Below, piece after piece: positions 12,012 to 22,642 of a stretch of 46,324 nt of DNA (within the stretch, counting starts at the first letter, position 1; each line of letters begins with the position of its first letter). Location: the NCBI GenBank assembly GCA_049999725.1, contig JBNGIS010008019.1:1-46324 (forward strand), written 5' to 3'. The DNA comes from Haplomitrium mnioides. Taxonomy: Eukaryota > Marchantiophyta > Haplomitriopsida > Calobryales. A model generated the notes under the pieces. The model worked only from the letters and a program-made list of their open reading frames with translations. It had not been told where the DNA came from and searched no databases. The translations under genes were made by a program, and so were the position numbers.

Positions 12012-12630
12012 AACACTAAGGGAAGAACCATGATCTACCATGAACAGTAACCAATGGAGGCGTCAAACATGACATATGCCATCCTCTAGAACACTTGAAA
12101 AATTAACATAGTGTTTGCCCCCTAATGAGAACCACATAACACACACTTCAAACATGCAAGAACTTGTGCACACTGAAGTCCACAGTGCCATCGATGTTCG
12201 AAAGGTGACAAGGTGCACAACAGCGCACATGATTCTTCCAAACCATGCCATCACGTCCCTCTAGTTGCAAAACTTTTGAAGGCGATACCTCACGTATGCG
12301 CAGAATCTAACACCCAGTAGTGACATCAAGTGTCGTGGGTGCTATCTGCTGCACACAAATATAATCACCAAGATGAAACCTCTGAATTCTAGTGTGATAT
12401 CCACCTCCACGTATGGTAGCATGTCGTAAAGTGTTACAATGTTGAGCAATGGAAAGGTTGTCAAAAGCCATGGGCATGACTCTCTCAAACACCTGAGATC
12501 TCTCTGAATACACCTGCACCCAAACATCTAGATCATCTAGGTCCACAACCATAGTGCCATCATGTCAAATAAGGGAGAGTAAATCAAGGTCCCTCCCATC
12601 AATCCAAACTTGTAAAATTTGAGCCCCTTT
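12012..12630 (-). pseudogene. Integrase C-terminus and PHD finger, outer element
   Basis: Read from 12630 down. A piece aligned with the end of the integrase core (VWIDGRDLDLLSLI against LLFGRHSIPPSAI of the inner copy) leads into SERSQVFERVMPMAFDN, matching SERAALFKRVMPMAMEN inside. After one frame change comes SPSKVLQLEGRDGMVWKNH and CCAPCHLSNIDGTVD. The PHD-finger half follows: CSRGWHMSCLTPPL and WFFP*C, the last from the consensus WxCPxC. Two of the eight zinc ligands are now Phe. PHD fingers usually read histone H3 tails, so a targeting role is inferred. Stops and shifts make it non-functional. Confidence 0.83.
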
Positions 12631-12639
12631 CTACTTGAA

Positions 12640-12748
12640 TTTCACAATCTAAGTAAGACCATACACATCCATGGCTTTTCCCAACAAATGGCATCTGTCA
12701 TTCTCAACGGCAGATGCAACAACAATGATACCAGTGGAGAACCCCATT

Positions 12749-12803
<55 letters not shown>

Positions 12804-12903
12804 NNNNNNNNNNNNNNNNNNNNNNNNNNNNNNNNNNNNNNNNNNNNNNNNNNNNNNNNNNNNNNNNNNNNNNNNNNNNNNNNNNNNNNNNNNNNNNNNN
12901 NNN

Positions 12904-12950
<47 letters not shown>

Positions 12951-13345
12951 GTGTTGGGTCCTACCAATTTTTGCAAGGTTGCATCCCAAATAATACCATA
13001 GCCTCTTGCCCAAAATACATAAGATGCAAGGTGACTCACCAGTAAATCAATCGCCCCCACTCCAACTAAGTGGTCCACCTCCAGCAATAAGACATCAGCT
13101 GGCAATGCATGCAGATAACCTCGCACTGCACTAACCAAAAGCATTCGTGGAAATTGCTCAACCATCAGCGCCACATGCCTCAAGGAGATTTTGTAGGCAA
13201 TCTCACCCTTCTCCACATACAAATGCCGTTGAACTGGAATCTGTACTTGAAGCAAAGTAGGCAATCTTGTACTGATGCCTCCAAACAACTCCAACAAACA
13301 AGTACCATTAGCAAGATATTGCCATGAAATTGGCATAGTATTTAA
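12640..13345 (-). pseudogene. C5-cytosine methyltransferase relic, outer element
   Basis: On the minus strand, motif I reads LLELFGGIST (about 13270-13300), aligned with LLEPFGGIATS in the inner copy. LHALPADV and a decayed motif IV (IDLLVSHLAS, catalytic PCQ lost) follow. The middle is replaced by a CT microsatellite with a 100-N gap. Beyond it the closing motif survives as AMGFSTG ... CHLLGKAMD (inner copy AMGF ... NSLLGRVID). Motif order I-IV-X is the canonical one, unlike the permuted plant DRM enzymes. The domain sits between protease and the integrase remnant, as in the inner element. A second independent copy shows it belongs to the element rather than being a chance capture. Confidence 0.78.
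12751..12946. repeat. (CT)n microsatellite enclosing a 100-N gap
   Basis: A pure CT dinucleotide run at 12751-12802 and again at 12904-12946, with N from 12804 to 12903. The true length is unknown. Ser-Leu and Glu-Arg repeat frames across it are artefacts. Confidence 0.97.
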
Positions 13346-14310
13346 AGGTGAAAGATCTATAACTCAAGGTGTGACAGAACCATCCAGTGCAAGACATGAC
13401 GCAAATGCATCCTGCAAGCATCCTCAATCAATCTGGACACATGTACCTGTCATAACCTCTCCTTACTTCCACTCACAAGTATCACCTCACATGACAACAA
13501 TGATGATGGCCTCATAGCTTCTAAATATGACTCATCAATAGAAGGAATGTTGTCTGCATGCGCATTCCCCTCCAACAAGTCAAAGTAGTCGGTGAAAACC
13601 CTAGAAAATGCTGATAACGCCATAGGCCATGAAAGTGGACCCCCAACTGGTCCAGTAAATCTGATAGGCAACCTGCTCAATCATGCCTATCTAGATTGCC
13701 ATCTAGGCCAATAGGACATTGACTCATCCCAAAAATCGATAGTGAACCCTATGGGATATAGCATCGTACACCCACCAAAACATTATAAGACTCGGTCTTG
13801 GTAAGTATGGCTTGAACGCTTACATATGAGCTATTTATGGGATGATTAGCTTGCACTCTAGGCTCGATCTCTCCATGTGTGTTGTGTTGCGTGGGTGAAG
13901 GTCCTCCCAATGAAGTCTGGATTGGAAAAGGGAAAATCTCTACATCTCAATCCATACACATCTTACTTGCCTAGTATCAACAAATGTGCACTTGTATCCA
14001 ATGGTATTCTGGCTGGCTTATGCACCACATTTGAAGGACCAACAAGTTGGAAGGTACCACTCTGATTGTCGATGGAAACCATACTAGGTCTGAATTTTGT
14101 CCTCTTTAATGCTGATTGGGTTGATAACTCCATCAGCCAGGCTGCAACAACATACCATGTCTCACCTCTAGATGTAGAGGCACCTGCATCAGCTGCTCTA
14201 CCCATAGGTCTCACTTCCATACTTGAAGTAGCACTCTGAGTCTCCCCATTTAATGTGGCTGACAACCTGAACACTTCAGCTGGTGTAACTCCTCCAGTCA
14301 ACACATCCCT
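13346..14310 (-). pseudogene. Aspartic protease region, outer element
   Basis: On the minus strand the active-site loop reads ARIPLDTSAHLLILG (13982-14010), aligned with VMLDTGAQLVIIG of the inner copy, so DTGA has become DTSA. Further on, TESYNVLVG aligns with ATSYDVLIG, the second protease landmark. A linker with PIRFTGPVGG and LLEGNAHAD then leads to the methyltransferase. Several stops interrupt it. The order gag-protease-methyltransferase matches the inner element. Confidence 0.75.
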
Positions 14311-14813
14311 AGTTGAAAATAGTGGTTTCTATACCACTAACCTGGCTATCTCCATAGCTGAAGATGCACTCCCCTCCACTTCGATTGATCTCTCCATCTC
14401 CATGGAAGCATGAGTCAGATGCATAGAAGTAATCTTCACCAAATCTGTCAACTCAAATGACTGTGGAAGCCTTACCTATTGGTGAGCATCCCCCTTCAAG
14501 ATCTAACTCCATTGCTGCTCCCCTAGGTTCAATAGCCTTGCATGTTGCTTTGGTCACGGTCACAGACGCATCAATGTGAGTTGTCCCACACAAATCCCAT
14601 ACCAGCTTAATCTCCATCAGTTGCATATGAAGTAGATGCTTCTCCTCCAGAGTTGGGCCTCACCTGTGCTGTAGTCATGGCAACTAATTGCTGCTCCAAT
14701 TGTGCAATCCTAGCATCCTTGGGGTCCATAGTAGCTGTTGGAGCACCCATCCCAGTTCTCCAAGCTGGTGATGCCCCTCGACCACAACCACCTTGCCCAC
14801 CTCTGCCTTGCTA
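14311..14813 (-). pseudogene. Gag C-terminal part, outer element
   Basis: The minus strand codes for a glycine-arginine stretch (GRGGQGGCGRGASPAW) and a short helix (DPKDARIAQLEQQLVAMTT), as found after the zinc knuckles of Ty3 gags. Stops follow. It is separated from the rest of gag by the insertion at 14814-15880. Confidence 0.7.
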
Positions 14814-15880
14814 TGTGAAGGCATGAGATGGTTTGAGAGAATTTCAATGAGATTAGAGCATATTCATAGAATGGGATGCATTTTGATGAAGTATGGAGAA
14901 GACTTAGAAGTTATTAGAGGAAACTTAGATTTGATCGGTTTTCTTCAATATGTGTAGATATGAGTACAAAGTAAATTTTGTTCTTATTAGAAATTTTAGA
15001 AACTAATATTTCATATAGGAATATAATATTTTTCAAGTAACTAGTAGAAATTTACAGAAGTGAAAAAGCTCTTGTAAACCGGAAGTTGTAACCGGTCAAA
15101 GTTACAAAAGTGAGCTGCAGAAAAGTCAAAATAGAGAGTATTTGCAAATTAGAAAATACAAATATTATTATATGGGTAGAAATCTTACTTGAAAAGCTTT
15201 CCAACAAGGTATAGTATAGGAAAATTGACTTAGTATTAATGACTTTATAGATATTCTTCTAGAATAGACTAAAGAGGAGAAACGTTAAGAAAAGTCAAAT
15301 TGTTCTTTGACTTATTCGTTGAGGGAATCTCAAAGTATCATCTTAGGAATTGTTTGTAGGGAAAAATACAAGGTAGAAAGGTATTGAATCAATTGTTGAG
15401 ATTCTTGGACAAGAGAAGCTCCAAATGAGAAGCTTCTTCTTGAAGAAGAAAACAAAAGGTGGAGATACTAAAGGAGTACTTTTAGGATTTAATAATTAGA
15501 GAGATAACCACCTTGGATTATTTACCTAGGGTGATAGAATATATAGTTTTACTCCTAATAATTATCTAGATTAGTATGTAAGGAGGAGGAGAAGAGAGAA
15601 AGGGGACTTGGTTTTTATTTGGAGATTTTAGATTTGAGAGTTGTGAGAGACCTTTGGAGAAGCGCTTGGAAGAGCTCTTGGAGGAGCTACTTTGAAGACT
15701 CATTGGAGGGCAAGCACTTGAGGAGTAGTCTTTCATAGAGTGAGGAGTGTGTTGAGAGTTAGAAGGGTGAGAGCAAGAGTGATTTGTGTGAGAGCATTTG
15801 GAGTAAAGAGTGAGGATTTCACAATATTTTTGTATTGAGTATTCTTCCTTTGTAGATTTTGTTGTGTATTGATGATTGCA
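14814..15880 (+). repeat. Probable solo LTR interrupting the outer gag
   Basis: This 1067-bp AT-rich block starts TGTGAAGGCATGAG and ends GTATTGATGATTGCA, with TG...CA ends. It has no coding potential. A TATA-like GAATATATAG lies at about 15537-15546, some 340 bp from the right end, which suggests plus orientation. It separates two pieces of one gag, so it is an insertion. I see no convincing target-site duplication (TGCTA left, GCCAC right) and no second copy in the window, so the LTR identity is inferred. Confidence 0.5.
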
Positions 15881-17184
15881 GCCACACTTCAACCCACATC
15901 TCATATTCAATGTGCACTCAACATCAAAGTCACATGAGAAGAAACCAACGAAGCCTCTAGCTTCACAACTCACATGTGCAAGCTCCTCCTCGTCGCAACT
16001 TCGGGTGAAGCAAAAGACATCTATCCTTGGTATGACCCATGACTCCATAATGGTCACATTGTTTATAGCCAGCTACACTTGCATCTCTAGAACGTGCTGC
16101 TCGTGGCTTCTTTGCCTCTAAACATAGCCTCAGCAAATAATCCCACAGGTCTAACAACATGATTGCTGACCTACATAAGATGGCAAAGCTGACTGCCCTC
16201 CAGCCTTCTAACCTTTTCGTGACACAGACTGTGATGTAGATATAGTTGGAGACGTAGATTTTGAGGCTTCCTTATGAAAACTTGTAGTGACTACTCTCTC
16301 ATTCACCAGGTTGAGCTCAATACACTCTGACAATGTAAACACAATGGCTAGAGTGGGATCAGAATCCCTGAGAATGGTGGCATCTCTCACTCTCCTCCTC
16401 AAATCTCTATCAAGAATAGAATACCAAACTGAACAACCTGAGCCTCTGTCACTCCATTCGTGACATTGATGAGCCTTCTTATCCTAGTGTAAGCTTCCCT
16501 CAAGCTCTCTCTAGTCTTGCGCTAGAACTTCTAAAGACTCTTCAGCTTATCTGTCGTCACACTATGGTAATTCTACTTGAAAAGACTACAAAACTCAACC
16601 ATATGGTTAAACAAGGGAATCCCTCCACTCCCTTCTATACTGACTGGAACATGTGTACTGAAAACTCCTCCTACCTCTGAAGCACCAATACTATGGCTAG
16701 TGCCACTAGAGGATGTTGTGTGGGTCACAGGGTAATAGGCACTGGCCCTTCTACCATAAGTAATGGAGATATACTTGGATGACTAATACTATCTCCATTC
16801 CTCAATCTCAGTCAAATGACCACGCTTGAATTCATGGTAATCATCTATGGGCAGCCTTCCCAAATGATGAAACAAACCTTTCCATACCATGAAAGGTGTA
16901 AAGAGAGAAGAGTTTTGCAATATTTGTAGATCACACCAAGTGTCAAACTCCTAGATGAAATCATCTAGATCAATGGTGATTATTCTCCTTGGCCCTTTTG
17001 TGGCCCCATACATCTCATCCATATCCCAAGACAACGGAGAATGTACCTGAGTGCTAGAAGGAGTTTCCTCCTCTTCATCAGATGTATGGTCACTTACTAG
17101 CTGCTGAGTCGCTCTTCTTGCAGGTCAAAGCTGAATGCCATTGCAAGTGATGCCGTATTGCAACCTTTCGCCCCTTGGCTCCAT
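15881..17184 (-). pseudogene. Gag N-terminal part with zinc knuckle, outer element
   Basis: From the ATG at 17184 (MEPRGERLQYG) the minus strand codes, with stops, an acidic leader (SDEEEETPSS) and a capsid-like core. The core has RRIITIDLDDF and LFHHLGRLPIDDYHEF, comparable with the inner gag's FSGRLSTITLWEF and QLGRYVHHEALDVY. A second core segment has RRRVRDATILRDSDPT and FTLSECIELNLVNERV. The nucleocapsid knuckle reads CDHYGVMGHTKDRC, with the second Cys now Tyr. Frame changes join these parts. Confidence 0.75.
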
Positions 17185-19494
17185 GTTGACCTCTACTCAG
17201 CTGAACTCACTCATAGCTCACAGGCTATGCTATTGCCACTCAACCACTTGCCACAAGTCGGCTGAAATGCCAAATTAACACAAACAAATCCTTCCTTCTC
17301 TTCTGAACATAGTACACTTTGCTTTCCAATTATAGCTGATTGGTCTTCTTCTCAACCTAGGCAAAAATTTCACAAATCAAAACAGAATTTTTTTGCTCTT
17401 CTCTTGAGCACTGCAGACCGATCTTTGGTTTCCTACAAACAAGTTTTCGGACTATCCTACTTCACTGGAGCAAAACTTTGGGCCTTTAAATAGCCTGCGT
17501 CTTGGGAGCATTCTGGTGGACTCTTACCACCCTTGCACCGCTCAGCGGAGGGTCTGGTTCAGCCTCTCTGAATTCAGAAATTTATTATTTTTAATTTTTC
17601 CAAAAATTCTGTTTTTTATTTTGATTAGTGTTCAGTTTTGTGTTGCAAATAGATTTCTGGCAATAGGTCTTATCTGAACCTCTCCCGCCAATAGATGGAT
17701 GTTCTCTCTTGGATCAAACCAAGTTTGTCTTGTCAGCCTAGAATAGAGAAATCTCCTTTGGAGTATCTTGATCCACTCTATAACTAGCAACTCACAAATA
17801 TAGAGCGTTTGCTCTGATTTCCCTCTTTTCTTTTATGTTTTTTTTTTGGATTTTGAACCACCAGGATTAGGCAATCCTTTTGATTGCAGCAACAAGTTGT
17901 TTGGATGTGTTGTACAATGCCTTGTTGTACTATTCTTCAGTGGCCATGACATGTAGGTTCTCGAAGATAATTGCTTCCTCGAACCTCCCACAGTACTTGT
18001 GAATGCAAACCCACCAACAACACTTGTGGAAAATATTGCAAAAATTCAAGGAATACTCTACCTTCCTGCTTGATGAACCTATTGCTCAATGCTACAAACA
18101 GAAATTCAATGCCACACTCCTTTGATGAAAGACCTGCAAGAACCACTGTTCTGCACCAAATGCATTTAAGTCGCCTCTTCTTTCTTGGGCAACAAAAATC
18201 TGAGGTTCTTCATATGCTCCAAAACCTGTACTCAATGAATTGCTCTGTTGCCCTCAGCATAATGCCTTACTCGACATATGAAATGTCCTTATAAGCAAAA
18301 TCCCCATGCAGCTGAAAATATATCTACTTCCTCAAAAAGCTTCTGGTCATTCACCAGCACATCAAATGCTCTCTGCCTCTAGAAATTGTCAAAGTTGCTT
18401 CAATGAAATGTGAGCAGAAAGTAAACTCCTCAATCGCTGCTCAAATGTCTGCAAAAGCACAAATGTTGCTCTTGCAAATCCTTTGAGCTAGAAATCAAAG
18501 GTACTCTTTGACAATATCCCTTGCTCCAAATTTACTGCCAAGGACGAAACTAGACTGCTTGACAAAATCCCAAACTCTGCTCTGCGATTCCAGAAATTTC
18601 CTCTGATTATTGCTCGAATCACGGCATGGTTGCTTAGAACACAAGCTACAGCTATTCGCAACTTACCCGGAAAATTGTTTTCTTTCCCCTTGAACAATTT
18701 GCTTCGAGAAAATCTTTTGCCTTAGAAAGGAAATCAAAGCTATGCTCGACGAGTTTTCTGGAGCAGCCTTGAAGAGAATCTTCTCGTGTGTTTTCTGCTC
18801 TAGTTGATTGTTGATCAACAATTCCTGCTTGACAAATTCTAAGCAAAACGAAGAGCCTCACAACCCTTGTTCGAGCAAACCTATTTGCAAGTTCTCCCTC
18901 TGAATTCTATGAAGCAAAATCAAAGAGCTCCTTGACAATTTTCAGGGCTAGAAGCCGCTCCCTTCAACAAAAGCTGCTCACAATTCTCAAAGACAAACAA
19001 AGGTTGCTCCAAGAAAACGATAGAGTTGTTTGATTTAAACCAAAGCAGCTTGAAGAACCTCTAAACTCTGCTGCTCCTTGAAGCCAGTGGATGAGACCCC
19101 TCACATACTCTTCAAGCACTGTTCACCTTGCAGCAACATTGCATGGATTGCTTGAGAAAGAATCAGCCACAACCCTACTCAATCAAGCAAAATTTTCTGC
19201 TCAAAGAAATATGAGCAAAACAACGAAGACACCAATGCAGCTTCTGCTTCGACACTAATTCTTCAATCAACGATTTTTGAAATCCCTAGAACTGTTGCAA
19301 CATGAGCAACTCAATGAAGCCCTTGCTTAACAAATCTCTTTTCAAACAAACCTCTACTTGAAAGATCTGCTTTACGAAACGTGCTCGAAAATCCCAAAGA
19401 AGAATACCTTGCAATTCTGCTCTGTGATGAAGTTTGAGCAACCAAAAAACAAATGAATGACCAAGCATCATTTAGGGATTTGGAAGTGGCAGGG
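17185..19494 (-). other. 5' leader of the outer element, left half
   Basis: About 2.3 kb without a gene. The sequence is a loose mosaic of short recurring words (TTGACAAAATC, TGCTCGA, AAGCAAAATC), similar in texture to 30829-31600 on the other side of the nested element. The two halves form one non-coding leader between A1 and gag. A T-rich run lies at 17838-17847. I see no tRNA-type primer site. Confidence 0.6.
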
Positions 19495-19498
19495 TTGT

Positions 19499-19932
19499 TG
19501 TCATGCAGGGATACAGTGCTAATGTTGCACATTAGCACTCCTTCCCATTCCAGCCAGGAGTGTAGGTTAGTTTATAGGCATTCTATTAGATGCTATTAGA
19601 GTGAGTGAGAGTGCATTTAGGTTTAATGTTCTTATAGAAAGGTGAGGGCTGTTCTTGGAGCAACTGCTTTTGTTAAAAGAACATAGAACTAGCATGGGCT
19701 ACTTGGGGCTGGCTCTCTTGCTTGTTTCTTAGTTTTCTTGAATCTTAGCTTTGAGAGCAGCGCTATGGCAACTCAAACCATAGAATTGTTCCACATACTT
19801 AGTTTTGATTCCTTAGATGCTCCCAACACCTCATAGCATGGCGTTGCTGATCTACAGTAGTATACAGCACACTACATGTTATACATTACATTCTACATTT
19901 TACATGCACTTTATTAGAAAGTCTTTTATTGA
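19499..19932 (+). repeat. Terminal block A1 of the inner element
   Basis: A 434-bp block from TGTCATGCAGGG to CTTTTATTGA, matching 30200-30633 over its full length. What follows (AGAAAACTTGCAATCACG) has no similarity to block B and no complement to a tRNA 3' end that I recognise. Confidence 0.9.
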
Positions 19933-20788
19933 AGAAAACTTGCAATCACGACTGCTTGATATGAGCAAGAGCAGCGGTCATGTTTCGATTCAATGCTACA
20001 GGCTACAGGAAGGAGCTGTCGGTGTGAGGCGAGAGCATCGAGTGTTGCAGCTGGTTGTTGAGTGGCCATTGATTGCATGAAATTTTGTATGGTTGTTTTT
20101 GGTAGTGTTTAAATACACTTACTCTTTTTTCCTTTTGTTTTCATTACAATCGAGAGAAGTACGCATGTTCTGTATGTTTCACACCAGATGCAACACGCCA
20201 AGGGAGTTGATGTATTTAGGCTTCTTTTCTTGTGATCTTTGAACGACAACGGACAGAAAATTTGCTGCTCATTTAAGAAGTGGAGTGCATTTACTAGAAA
20301 GAAGTGCTTCGTTACTCGCGGTGGTTTTTCTAAACAAGAATGTTGCTGCAATATCAAGACCACACAGTCGCCAATTTTTATCGAGCAGATTTGAGCCTCC
20401 TTCGACTCACCTTTGGTTCCTTCTTCCCAAGCACGTTCTTCCATCTTTCGTTGCATATTTTTGGTTCCTTCTTCTCACACAGAAACCAGAGGAGAGGCAG
20501 CTCCACAGGTAGTAGCGACAGCGATTTCACATTTGATCTTGGAAATGGAGGACAAGGGCGTTCTTTGACTCCATTCTTTGACTTCATCGCTGTCCCCTCT
20601 ACCTTCAACCATTGCAGTTCTTTTTCAATCAAGCTTCTTGTCAGGCATATGAAGGTTCTTGATCCAGCATATTTGGAGCCTCTTTGAGTCACCTTCGATT
20701 CTTTCGACCACTTCAAGTACATGCAATCTCTTATCGAGCAAATTTTCAACGAGGAGGAAGAGCTCTAATAGCAGCTTGCCAAAGACAA

Positions 20789-20900
20789 CTTCGATTCGTT
20801 CAAGAGGATGAAGGAGAGATTTTTGTTCAAGAGGTTGCAGGAGGAGAGATTTTTGTTCAGGAGGCTGCAGGAGGTCGCGTTTTCGTTCAGGAGGCTGCAG
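20789..20900 (+). repeat. 30-bp tandem repeat, about four copies
   Basis: Units at 20817-20846 and 20847-20876 share GATTTTTGTTCA(A/G)GAGG and TGCAGGAGG. A partial copy lies at 20877-20900 and a weak one at 20789-20816. The period is a multiple of three, so open frames run through it (RFLFRRLQE type), but no protein is recognised. Confidence 0.8.
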
Positions 20901-20969
20901 TTTTTTTGGTTCCCTCTTTCAATGCATTTTTCTGTTCTCCCTCTTAATTTGTTTCTCCTATTCCCCCAG

Positions 20970-21330
20970 CATACCCACTTGACAATCTAGATTCAATTCT
21001 CTTTGCTTCCTAAGATAAATTTATCATTGTGTGGGCTCTCACGAGAGATGAGGACAACTATGGCTATGCTCGACGCCGACTTATAGGCCATGCACATTTC
21101 GCGCAGGACGTAGTGATTTCTTTTAATGGCCAGTTCGCACTCTCTGGATCTTGGGATGGGACTCTTCGTCTCTGGGATTTAAACTCTGGGACCACGACTC
21201 GTTGTTTTGTTGGATGCGGGTGATATTATTCAGGCCATGTGCTTCAGCCCCAACAGGTATTGGTTGTGCGCTGCCACTCAACAATGTATTAAGATTTGGG
21301 ATATGGAGAGCAAGAGTATTGTTGACGAGT
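20970..21330 (+). pseudogene. RACK1: RACK1 fragment captured in the element leader
   Basis: The translation contains [18 protein letters not shown] and, after a junction, [19 protein letters not shown] and [15 protein letters not shown]. Both are diagnostic of RACK1, the ribosome-bound seven-blade WD-repeat scaffold protein. The 5' part covers [18 protein letters not shown], with a stop where ASRDK should have Arg. At about 21205 the text jumps from blade 2 to the strand before blade 6 with a frame change, so three blades are missing. The start is preceded by a pyrimidine-rich run ending in CCCCCAG, which resembles a 3' splice site. It is a gene fragment, not a working gene. Confidence 0.88.
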
Positions 21331-22642
21331 GCAGCAGGGATTTCGCCATAAGAAGCTCGCGTTCGTTCTTGGAGGAAGTGTGTTTTCATTTAGGAGGCTG
21401 CATTTTGGAGTCCCACATCATCCAGCCCGACTCTTCAGGTAAAGGACCTTCTAACATTGCTCGCCACCTACCTTATTGGATCCCTTGTGAACCTCGATGG
21501 TAGGACAATGAGCTTAGATGGAGGGACATCGGCGAGCTTCTTTGGGGATCATAGATGATCTGATTTTGGTGTATCTGCAACACGATCTCTCTGCTCTACG
21601 ACCGTACGACCTCTTTTCCCTGTCTTCGCGATAAAGGGACAGACTTCCCCTCTTCCTTTTCTTCACGAGAACCAAACAGGCGATGAAATGTTTTTGATCA
21701 TATGATCTTGATCCACAACCTGTGGCTTTGAAGAACTATGCTAACGAGGTCCCTAGGTTGAATGCGAGCTGCCGCGACCTTATCTCCATTTCATTTGGGA
21801 GCACGAGCCTCAAGCAAGGCCTCTTCCTTTTTCACTCCTTGTGTTAAGTGTCTTCCTTTTCGAACTTAGTTCTATTGTGCGGTGTTTTCTAGTGGAGCTC
21901 GAGACGAGTTTGAATGCTAAGAGAAGTGCTGCAAAGAGGTCTGGAAGAAGTATACTGGTCAGGCCAATTTGAGGGCTTGATTCACCTGAGCAATTGTTTC
22001 ATTTGCGGATTCTCTTCGATCCTATTGATTTACAAATGAAAGTCATGATTTTGTTACTCAACAGATCTGCGGTTCAAGAAACTTGTTGCCGTGACCCTAC
22101 ATTCAAAGCTTCTACAACTAATAATTGCTCTAACGAGGGGAACAAACTGCAATAGATACCTTGCTTCCATTACGGTGGCATTATAGTCATCTTCTTGAAG
22201 AAATCCGAAGAGATCAATCCTCTCCACTCGATCCATTATGTTGTTTGAACTAGTCCATGTGCCTTGAACAGACACTATTCCCCAATTTTGGTTCTCATAG
22301 ATGGATGATTTCAAGATTGATAGATATCGTTCTTGTCTCAAGATCTGTAATCTCTGCCCTAGCTACTGGAATGCGCAATCTTGAAATTTGCCAGCCATGA
22401 TGGATTTTAGACATTAAGGAAGAGCCAGACCTATACAAGAATCTGAGTTGCTTGTGGGTTGGCAGTTTATCGATCAGATCTGTTCCCAGATCTGATATGA
22501 ATGAAAGGAATGTGCTTCCACCATGAGTGATGAAGATCGGAACACTCATTTACCACCACATTATCATATGCAAAGTGATTCTCATCCAGTAGAGGCTATT
22601 CCTTTGCCATCACGCCCTTACAGATGATGATACATCCAGGCT

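Larger units (their letters stand above)
19933..22642 (+). other. 5' leader of the inner element
   Basis: About 2.7 kb between A1 and gag. It holds a 30-bp tandem repeat (20789-20900) and a RACK1 gene fragment (20970-21330). Other short exon-like stretches, for example a minus-strand frame at 22054-22341 and another at 22295-22549, are ones I do not recognise. The remainder shows nothing I can name. The content looks like captured host sequence rather than element genes. Confidence 0.6.

Noticed and set aside
12704-13045. Open frames with long Leu-Ser or Glu-Arg repeats
   Set aside because: They are translations of the (CT)n microsatellite and run through a 100-N gap.
20970-21330. A working WD-repeat gene
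   Set aside because: Only parts of about four of seven blades are present, with a stop, a frame change and a deletion at about 21205.
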